The notes below the pieces were generated by a model that saw nothing but the letters and a program-made list of their open reading frames with translations, was not told where the DNA came from and did no database searches. Shown here one piece after another: positions 8,019-15,053 of a stretch of 64,000 bases of DNA (position 1 is the stretch's first letter; every line of letters starts with the position of its first letter). The stretch comes from Cyclobacteriaceae bacterium (GTDB taxonomy: Bacteria > Bacteroidota > Bacteroidia > Cytophagales > Cyclobacteriaceae), in NCBI GenBank assembly GCA_028284125.1, contig JANQSI010000017.1, forward strand, positions 1 through 64,000. Reading direction: 5' to 3'. The translations under genes were made by a program, and so were the position numbers.

Positions 8019-8915
8019 ATGAAAACATTAAGAACTCCCGAAGAAAGATTTGAAAACTTACCTGGATATGACTTTCAGAGCCATTATCTCGAAGTAGATA
8101 ACAATCTAAGGCTACATTATTTAGAAGAGGGAGATCGTAATGGTCCTGTTGCTCTCTTACTTCACGGAGAGCCTAGCTGGTCGTATTTGTACAGAAAAAT
8201 GATTCCCATTCTATCTGAGAATGGATTCCGAGTTGTTGCTCCTGATCTAATTGGATTTGGGAAATCGGATAAACCGGTTGAAAAATCTGACTATAGCTAC
8301 CAGAAGCACATCGATTGGCTGTCCACTTTGATAAAGGAGTTAGACCTGAACAACATCCTCCTCTTTTGTCAAGACTGGGGTGGTCTTACCGGACTGAGGT
8401 TAATTACAGAAATGGAAGAACGCTTTTCTATGGTTGTGGCTTCCAACACATTCCTCCCCTCAGGAACTACAGAAATGCCAGAGAGCTTTTTAAAATGGCG
8501 AGAGTATTCCCAACACTCTCCCGGATTTGACACTGGAAAAGTAATTGACAAAGCAACTGTACAGCCGCTCTCCCGGGAAGTCATTGATGCTTATAACGCT
8601 CCCTTCCCTTCAGAAGAATACAAAGCAGGTGCTCGAATTTTCCCAATGTTGGTACCTGTCGACTTTGATGATCCTGAAGCGGCTAAGAATCGCAAAGCAT
8701 GGGAAAAACTCCAGCAATGGAGGAAGCCTTTCTTAACCATTTTTGGAGATGCAGACACTATTATGATTGGTGCTGAAAAAGTATTTCAAAAACTGGTTCC
8801 CGGTGCAAAAGGCCAAGACCACACCATACTACATGCCGGACATTTCATTCAGGAAGAAAAAGGCGAAGAACTAGCCGAATTAGTCGTCGCATTTTACAAA
8901 AAGAACACAGGATAA
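8019..8915 (+). CDS. haloalkane dehalogenase (HLD-I-like alpha/beta hydrolase)
   Basis: Predicted hydrolytic dehalogenase converting haloalkanes to alcohols and halide. The 298-residue alpha/beta-hydrolase has the expected pieces: oxyanion loop HGEPSW (49-54), nucleophile elbow CQDWGG with Asp119 and halide-binding Trp120, acid Asp246 in GDADTI and base His275 in HAGHF. Trp160 or a nearby cap residue could be the second halide ligand. An Asp nucleophile followed by Trp favours a dehalogenase over an epoxide hydrolase. Haloalkane dehalogenases are frequent in marine bacteria. It starts five bases after the DUF5946-like gene and ends four bases before the next, so the three may be co-transcribed. 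Confidence 0.88.
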   Translation: MKTLRTPEERFENLPGYDFQSHYLEVDNNLRLHYLEEGDRNGPVALLLHGEPSWSYLYRKMIPILSENGFRVVAPDLIGFGKSDKPVEKSDYSYQKHIDWLSTLIKELDLNNILLFCQDWGGLTGLRLITEMEERFSMVVASNTFLPSGTTEMPESFLKWREYSQHSPGFDTGKVIDKATVQPLSREVIDAYNAPFPSEEYKAGARIFPMLVPVDFDDPEAAKNRKAWEKLQQWRKPFLTIFGDADTIMIGAEKVFQKLVPGAKGQDHTILHAGHFIQEEKGEELAELVVAFYKKNTG

Positions 8916-8919
8916 ATAG

Positions 8920-9816
8920 GTGAAGCGAATAACCATCTTAACCGTACTAGCATTCTCTCTTGCTTCTTGCTTAACCGCTCAAGACACCAATGTAAATAGA
9001 AAAAGACTTAATACTATCCTTATTGGTGGTGGACTGTCCTATACCGTTAGCATGATTGGGCTGGGTTTCATTTGGTATGAAGATTTGGGAAAATTCCATT
9101 TTTTCAATGACAATGACGGCTGGGGATACATGGACAAATTAGGTCATGTGGCAGCAGCTCAGCACATTGGGAGATTAAGCATGAATTCTTTAGCATGGGC
9201 TGGAGTCGATCGCAAAAAAACCATTTGGTATGGTGGAGCTACCGGGTTGTTTTTTCTTACCAGCGTAGAAGTTTTTGACGGATTTTCAGAAGACTGGGGG
9301 TTTTCGATTGGTGATGTAGCAGCCAATACGCTTGGGGTCGGAGCTTTTATCAGCCAAGAACTCCTTTGGGGTGAACAAAAAATCCTGTTAAAATGGTCGT
9401 ATTCGAACTCTCCCTATTCTCAATATCGACCCGAATTGCTTGGATCAAATGGTTCAGAAAGATGGCTCAAGGATTACAATGGTCAGATCTATTGGTTCTC
9501 TGCTAACCTAAAAAGCTTGTTTCTCCAAAACTCTTCAAAAACACCTGAATGGCTAAACCTCGCCATCGGATACAGCATCAATGGATACACAGGTGCGAAT
9601 CGAAATCCAACGGAAAATCAATCTGGAGAAATGATACCCAGCTTCCGCCGCTATGGCCAAATCTATTTTTCACCCGATATTGATCTGACCAGAATTCCTA
9701 CGCAATCCAAATTGCTGAAATCGGTATTCACTGTTTTGAACTTCATCAAAGTTCCAACACCTGGATTAGAGTATAATCCAGTTGACGGATGGAGATACCA
9801 TTGGATTTTGTTTTAA
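8920..9816 (+). CDS. DUF2279 (YfiM-like) exported protein
   Basis: Exported protein of 298 residues from a GTG start. The signal sequence, ending about ASCLTAQ, could be a lipobox (LASC) or an ordinary signal peptidase site. MDKLGHVAAAQHIG near residue 70 and FSEDWGFSIGDVAANTLG near residue 125 are the conserved blocks of the DUF2279/YfiM family, with further hydrophobic segments between them. Function is unknown; these proteins are thought to sit in the envelope. It follows the dehalogenase gene by four bases but shows no functional link to it. Confidence 0.78.
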   Translation: MKRITILTVLAFSLASCLTAQDTNVNRKRLNTILIGGGLSYTVSMIGLGFIWYEDLGKFHFFNDNDGWGYMDKLGHVAAAQHIGRLSMNSLAWAGVDRKKTIWYGGATGLFFLTSVEVFDGFSEDWGFSIGDVAANTLGVGAFISQELLWGEQKILLKWSYSNSPYSQYRPELLGSNGSERWLKDYNGQIYWFSANLKSLFLQNSSKTPEWLNLAIGYSINGYTGANRNPTENQSGEMIPSFRRYGQIYFSPDIDLTRIPTQSKLLKSVFTVLNFIKVPTPGLEYNPVDGWRYHWILF

Positions 9817-9906
9817 GACTCAAAATTGTAGTTAAAAACAACAATTTAGCTACAGTGGAATGATTCACTAACTGTGTAAGCTCCAAAAACTACAGCATAA
9901 CTCTTT

Positions 9907-10032
9907 CCGACAGAAATATGGACTCCTCCTACAGCTGTACAACTTTCAACAACAGAAGTACAGAGGCACCGACAACTGTATAGACAATGCCGACAAGAGT
10001 ACAGAGGTCACCGTTATGTCGATAACCTCTAT
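9907..10032. repeat. degenerate 21-bp tandem array
   Basis: Six consecutive 21-base blocks starting at 9907, 9928, 9949, 9970, 9991 and 10012 can be stacked without gaps. The third and fifth are clearly related (CAAcAGAaGTACAGAGG and CAAgAGtACAGAGG) and the fourth is a variant (CAACTGTATAGACAATG). The first two and the last fit only loosely. The array occupies most of the 270 bases between the DUF2279 gene and the convergent Asp-box gene; the last 50 bases are simple AATCAAC-like repeats. Confidence 0.6.
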
Positions 10033-10086
10033 ACGCATTGACTAATCAACTAATCAACAATTCCTCCATTCAACCAATCAACCAAC

Positions 10087-13000
10087 TTACTCCTCAAACC
10101 CTGGCACATTTGGAAGCGCATAAGGAGTATAAGGTGCACCTGATTGTACCAATTGATCTTGCAAGTTTTTCAGATCTTCATTCACCAGCTTTTGCAACGA
10201 TTCCAGTACTGGCTTGAATTCTTCAGCAGCAATGGTGTAGCTATCCCTGTTGGTCTGAGTGGGATCGGAAGTATGGGCAAACATTTGATAAACCAACATA
10301 CCGACCCTACTTCCAACACTTGGTGGACGTCCAATATCCAATGTGCCAGCAACTCGATCTCCGCTTAAACTAGTGCGTATTTCAGCCGTTGCCTTTTCTA
10401 TATTTCTTGCGTTTGTGATCAATTCGTGATCATGAGGTACTTCTGCCCGAACCAGCGCATCATTAATGTGTCTCATCTGGTTTCCAATCTCGCGAAGTGT
10501 CTGCTGGGCAGCTCCAACACTACCCGAGAGCTTCAGTACTTTTCGGTTAAAATCATTCAAAGCAATGCGATCGGTGGCTGGAAGCGATCGATTATCTAAA
10601 GCTTTGATGGTAAACGAGACAGGTCCTGCGATCTCAGTCACAACGTCAGAAACTATTTTAGACAAGGTGACGGTATAATCACCGGGTGATACCAAAATCC
10701 CCCGATCTGTATCTCCCCAAGGATTGTAGAACGAAGGTTTTCTTAAGTTAATCGGATCTGTATCCGTATAGCGTAGATCCCAGGTTACACGCTTCAATCC
10801 TTTGCTCGCTTTAGTTGTCATCTTTCTGACCACATCACCGGAACTGTTTCTGACTGTGAACAATAGCTGCGGCGCTTTTTCCTCTCGTTCGGCTTTCAAT
10901 GCTTCGTAAGAAGGATACGTATTATTCTGGCCAGCTTCCTTGGCTTTCTTCTCCTCTTCCCGTCGTTGGTCTCTTAAAGATTTAATGTCATCTTTCATGT
11001 AATAGGTAAACATAGCCACTGGCCCAAGATTATCTCCCCTGTAATAGCTATCTCCTTGGAAAGCAACACCTGGCAATCCCAACGGAAACCTGTGCTCATA
11101 GATCAGTGGATCTCTGACATCAAATAATTCCCCTTCTTTGGCTAGTGTTTCTTCGCTTGTATTTCTTAAAGATGAATAGTCATCCAATACATAAAATCCA
11201 CGGCCGAATGTTCCCAGGACTAAATCATTTTCCCTTCGTTGAATAGCTAAATCTCGAACAGCAATGGTCGGCACTCCAGCTTTCATTTGTTTCCATTTTC
11301 CACCTCCATCGTTACTTACAAACACGCCAAATTCTGTTCCTAAAAACAACAAGTTTGGATCTACATGATCTTGAGCAATCGAATAGCTCGATCCTTTATC
11401 GGGTAAATTGGAAGTGATCGATCTCCAAGTTCTGCCTTTATCCGTACTCTTGTAAACGTAGGGTTTGAAATCTCCATTCTTGTGATTGTTGAAGCAGGCA
11501 AACACTACATTTTCATCATGTTGAGAGGCCAACACCATATTGACGTAAGTTCTGGATGGAACTCCAGGGAAGCTGCTAATCTTCGTCCAACTATCACCGC
11601 CATTTTCAGTGATCTGAATTAAACCATCATCTGTACCCACATATAAAAGATTTTCATTTTTTGGAGATTCATCCATGGCAACAATGGTTCCGTACGGAGA
11701 AGTAGAAGCATTTTTCGCAATGGCATCAATTCCCCATACTCGCCCCATCACGTTCAATTCATTTCTGTTGATCTGCTGTGTCAAATCCTCACTGATCACT
11801 TCCCAGCTGTTCCCTTGATCGTTGGATCGAAACACTTTGTTTGCTGCAAAATACAACCGCTTGTTATCGAAGTTGCTAATCACCAAAGGCGCATCCCAAT
11901 TCCATCGATACGCATTTTCGTCTTTCCTCGGTTGTGGCTGAATCCCAACTTCTTCGCCACTTGACTTATCATATCTTACTAATACGCCATACTGCGATTG
12001 AGCGTAAATAATATTTGAGTTCGTCTGATCCACTTGCGTTTCGAATCCATCCCCCCCGTGAGTGATCCACCATTCTTCATTGGAAATTCCATTTCCACTG
12101 ATCGATCTTGATGGTCCGCCTAAACTGAAGTTATCCTGAGTTCCTCCATAAACATTGTAGAAAGGTTCTGCATTATCCAAGGCCACTTTATAAAATTGAG
12201 TGACGGGTAGATTCGCCTTAAAGTCCCATGTTTTGGCGCCATCCCACGATTCGTAAATTCCCCCGTCACAGCCTGCCATGAAATGATCTGAATCATTTGG
12301 ATCAATCCACATGCAGTGGTTATCTACGTGCTTGGCTACTTCACCTAATACCTTGAATGTTTTTCCTCCATCTTTCGAAACTTGAATCCAGACATTCATT
12401 CCGTAGATGGTCTCCGGATCGTTTGGGTCTACCACAATTTCCTGGTAGTAGTTACCGCTGGATTTATAACTCCCTTGTTTCGACCATGATGCACCACGAT
12501 TAGTGGATCGATAGAATCCGCCTTTACCTTGTGCGGCATCAACAATCGCGTAAATGGTCTCAGGATCAGATGGTGCCATCGCCAAACCAATTCTTCCTAA
12601 ATCAACCTTTGGTAAGCCTTTATTGATTTTGTCCCAATTGGCACCACCATCGGTGGTCTTGTAAAGTCCTGATCCTGGACCGCCACCCAAGTAAGTAAAC
12701 ACATGCCTGCGTCGTTGATGAGCAGCTGCATAAATGACATCCGGATTTCTCGGATCCATCACCATTTCATTGACTCCCGTGTGCTCATCAATGGTTAAGA
12801 CTGCATTCCAGGTTTTCCCACCATCAGTTGTTTTATAAAGTCCACGATCGCCACCTTCGCTCCATAGTGGTCCGATTGCTGCTACATACACCACATCAGA
12901 ATCTCGAGGATCTACTAAGATTTTCCCGATATGTTCAGAATTCTTTAATCCGACATTTTTCCATGACTTACCCCCATCAATGGACTTGTAAACACCGTCA

Positions 13001-13386
13001 CCATAGGGAACGCTTCTCTGGTTGTTATTTTCTCCAGTTCCTACCCAAACCACATTGGGGTTATTAGGATCTATGGTCACGCAACCGATAGAATAACTTC
13101 CTTGGCTGTCAAAAACCGGTGTGTAAGTAGTACCTGCATTGGAAGTCTTCCAAACTCCACCAGAAGATACCGCTACATAATATTCTTTAGGATTTTCCGG
13201 ATTAACGGCAAAGTCTGAAATACGCCCGGAAGTCAAAGCCGGACCAATACTTCTGAACTTTAGACCAGAGATGGAAAGTTCTTCAAAAGCACTTTTCGCT
13301 GGTTCACTATTGGCATTTCTTCTGCGCTGTGCATCAAGCGTGAAAGAAGCAAGTGCTAACAAGAGGATAAGAATTCGAAATTTCAT
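10087..13386 (-). CDS. large secreted Asp-box (VPS10/sortilin-like) beta-propeller protein
   Basis: Secreted protein of 1,099 residues with a signal peptide ending near LDAQ. Residues about 35-740 hold roughly ten BNR/Asp-box motifs of the form S-x-D-x-G-x-x-W, such as SIDGGKSW, TTDGGKTW, SNDQGNSW and STDKGRTW, enough for one or two large propellers of the VPS10/sortilin type. These are often annotated as glycosyl hydrolase, but no catalytic signature is visible. Residues about 740-900 look like an added beta domain; the C-terminal 180 residues are helical. A similar protein is encoded divergently at 15054, so these are paralogues. Possible roles are polymer or peptide binding. Confidence 0.85.
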   Translation of the reverse strand: MKFRILILLLALASFTLDAQRRRNANSEPAKSAFEELSISGLKFRSIGPALTSGRISDFAVNPENPKEYYVAVSSGGVWKTSNAGTTYTPVFDSQGSYSIGCVTIDPNNPNVVWVGTGENNNQRSVPYGDGVYKSIDGGKSWKNVGLKNSEHIGKILVDPRDSDVVYVAAIGPLWSEGGDRGLYKTTDGGKTWNAVLTIDEHTGVNEMVMDPRNPDVIYAAAHQRRRHVFTYLGGGPGSGLYKTTDGGANWDKINKGLPKVDLGRIGLAMAPSDPETIYAIVDAAQGKGGFYRSTNRGASWSKQGSYKSSGNYYQEIVVDPNDPETIYGMNVWIQVSKDGGKTFKVLGEVAKHVDNHCMWIDPNDSDHFMAGCDGGIYESWDGAKTWDFKANLPVTQFYKVALDNAEPFYNVYGGTQDNFSLGGPSRSISGNGISNEEWWITHGGDGFETQVDQTNSNIIYAQSQYGVLVRYDKSSGEEVGIQPQPRKDENAYRWNWDAPLVISNFDNKRLYFAANKVFRSNDQGNSWEVISEDLTQQINRNELNVMGRVWGIDAIAKNASTSPYGTIVAMDESPKNENLLYVGTDDGLIQITENGGDSWTKISSFPGVPSRTYVNMVLASQHDENVVFACFNNHKNGDFKPYVYKSTDKGRTWRSITSNLPDKGSSYSIAQDHVDPNLLFLGTEFGVFVSNDGGGKWKQMKAGVPTIAVRDLAIQRRENDLVLGTFGRGFYVLDDYSSLRNTSEETLAKEGELFDVRDPLIYEHRFPLGLPGVAFQGDSYYRGDNLGPVAMFTYYMKDDIKSLRDQRREEEKKAKEAGQNNTYPSYEALKAEREEKAPQLLFTVRNSSGDVVRKMTTKASKGLKRVTWDLRYTDTDPINLRKPSFYNPWGDTDRGILVSPGDYTVTLSKIVSDVVTEIAGPVSFTIKALDNRSLPATDRIALNDFNRKVLKLSGSVGAAQQTLREIGNQMRHINDALVRAEVPHDHELITNARNIEKATAEIRTSLSGDRVAGTLDIGRPPSVGSRVGMLVYQMFAHTSDPTQTNRDSYTIAAEEFKPVLESLQKLVNEDLKNLQDQLVQSGAPYTPYALPNVPGFEE

Positions 13387-13516
13387 AATGGAATAATGTT
13401 ACGTTGGAAAAGCCAAATTAAACCAGGGGGTTCAAAATGCGAATCCCATTCAATAGATTGTGATGAGTGGTCTGAGAGTATGAGTGATTTCGCTCAAACT
13501 ACGCCCCACCATTTTC

Positions 13517-13590
13517 TCTAAAGTTCTACTTGTCGGCGACTCAATGCTTAACTAGCTTATTTCCAAATGATTGCTAGCCTTACTCAACTA
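13517..13590 (+). repeat. upstream-region repeat, copy A
   Basis: About 74 bases that align with 14945-15020 with roughly 70-75% identity by eye and a two-base indel. The shared core is CTTAACTAGCTTA. Both copies carry TTG (13530-13532 here), a 20-base spacer and TAGCTTA (13553-13560), a plausible weak Bacteroidota promoter. This copy lies upstream of the serine hydrolase gene, which also has a better -7 box at 13610. Confidence 0.6.
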
Positions 13591-13609
13591 AATCAAAACT
13601 GGAAAGTCG

Positions 13610-13617
13610 TATCTTTG
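13610..13617 (+). promoter_or_regulatory. Bacteroidota -7 box (TATCTTTG)
   Basis: TATCTTTG is a perfect match to the Bacteroidota -7 consensus TAnnTTTG. It lies 36 bases before the ATG at 13653, leaving a leader of about 29 nt. No clear -33 TTG is present at 19-22 bases upstream, so strength is uncertain. Confidence 0.5.
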
Positions 13618-13652
13618 GAAAGGCAATATGCTTAAAACATGATTAACTTAAT

Positions 13653-14852
13653 ATGCATCTAAAGCGAGTTAAGCCCTGTTTTCTTATCCTAATTCTGATT
13701 GTAAATCTCTGTCATGCACAATCCCAAGAAAAATATGATTTGATTGATGTTTCAATCAAGGATTTCATGGTTGAAAAGAAGATTCCGGGGTTTGGGACGT
13801 GCATAGTGCAAGACAGTGTAATTGCCTGGTCAAAGTCGTATGGATTGGCAGATATTGGAGACAATGTGCCAATGAGTCTTGATAGAATCATGAATATTGG
13901 TTCAATATCCAAAACTTTCACAGCTGCAGCAACAATGCAACTTTGGGAAAAGGGGTTTATTGATCTTCATCTTGATGTTAACAAATATTTAGATTTTGAA
14001 ATCAGAAATCCCAACTACCCAAATGAACCAATTACGATTTTTCAAATTCTGACCCACACTTCTTCGATTCAGGATGGAAAAGCTTATAACCATAGCTACT
14101 CATGTGGAGATCCAGTAATCTCACTAAATGATTGGATTTACAACAATCTTACTCCTGAAGGAAGTTACTATTATGAAGGTAATAACTACGGGAATTGGTC
14201 TCCAGGAGATAAGGAAAGGTATTCAAATATTGCCTTTGGACTACTTGGACTTATAATCGAAAAAGTCGCCAAACAACCATTCAATGAATATTGTAAAGAA
14301 AACATTTTTGAACCACTAGGGATGAAAAACACCGGATGGTTATTGAGTGAAATAGATAGCAACAATCATATCAAACCATATTCTTACGTTACCAAAAAAA
14401 GTAGGAATGGCTTACTGAAAAATAGAAGGTTATACCCTCAGGAGTCCGAATTTAGTATTGGCAGTTTTGTTGAAAATTGCTTATACAGTTTTCCAAATTA
14501 CCCAGATGGACTTGTTCGTACGAGTATAAAGGAATTGTCCCTATATCTATCAGCAATTATGAACGGAGGTGAATTGAATGGAAAAAGAATATTGAAAACG
14601 GGAACTATTGACAAGATGCTTTCTCTTCAAATTGAGGGCAATAGTTCTCAAGGGCTTTGTTGGCATACGCATGAAGTTGAAACATCCTCAGGCACAAAGA
14701 GATTATGGGGCCATACAGGGGGTGATCCTGGCATTACGACCTACTTATTCTTTGATCCAATTGAAAAGATCGGTGTGATCACTTTTCAGAATAACGCTAC
14801 TGGTGGAACATTCAAAATTGTTAATGAGCTATATCTAGCTACCCAGGAATAG
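13653..14852 (+). CDS. exported serine hydrolase (beta-lactamase/D-aminopeptidase family)
   Basis: Predicted periplasmic serine hydrolase of the class C beta-lactamase-like (S12) family, 399 residues. A signal peptide (about 1-22) ends near CHAQ. The nucleophile motif S-x-x-K is S84-I-S-K87, the second motif is YSN in RYSNIAFG, and the third is HTGG in WGHTGGDPG near residue 352. Family members include D-aminopeptidases, esterases and penicillin-binding-like enzymes; true beta-lactamase activity cannot be inferred. It lies between two divergent Asp-box protein genes and shares an upstream repeat with the second. Confidence 0.87.
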   Translation: MHLKRVKPCFLILILIVNLCHAQSQEKYDLIDVSIKDFMVEKKIPGFGTCIVQDSVIAWSKSYGLADIGDNVPMSLDRIMNIGSISKTFTAAATMQLWEKGFIDLHLDVNKYLDFEIRNPNYPNEPITIFQILTHTSSIQDGKAYNHSYSCGDPVISLNDWIYNNLTPEGSYYYEGNNYGNWSPGDKERYSNIAFGLLGLIIEKVAKQPFNEYCKENIFEPLGMKNTGWLLSEIDSNNHIKPYSYVTKKSRNGLLKNRRLYPQESEFSIGSFVENCLYSFPNYPDGLVRTSIKELSLYLSAIMNGGELNGKRILKTGTIDKMLSLQIEGNSSQGLCWHTHEVETSSGTKRLWGHTGGDPGITTYLFFDPIEKIGVITFQNNATGGTFKIVNELYLATQE

Positions 14853-14944
14853 TAAACAACGACCAAGGCTGTGTCAATCCATTTTGAAAAGGTGCATGAT
14901 ACCACCATCACCAATAAAAACCACACAGCATACCAATTTTTATT

Positions 14945-15020
14945 TCTAAAAAACTCCACTTGTTGGTAGCTCAATTCTTAACTAGCTTAGTTCCACCTGA
15001 TTACCAGCGTTTAGCAATCA
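14945..15020 (+). repeat. upstream-region repeat, copy B with candidate promoter
   Basis: Second copy of the repeat at 13517. TTG at 14960-14962, a 20-base gap and TAGCTTAG at 14983-14990 preserve the spacing seen in copy A. No better promoter is seen before the start at 15054, so this may be the promoter of the large Asp-box gene. The rest of the 201-base gap after the serine hydrolase shows nothing else. Confidence 0.55.
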
Positions 15021-15053
15021 GCTTTAATTACGAAACAACAAGACACAGCAACC

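Noticed and set aside
13653-14852. true beta-lactamase resistance gene
   Set aside because: The SxxK/YxN/HTG motifs are shared by many S12 hydrolases; context and length do not single out a beta-lactamase.
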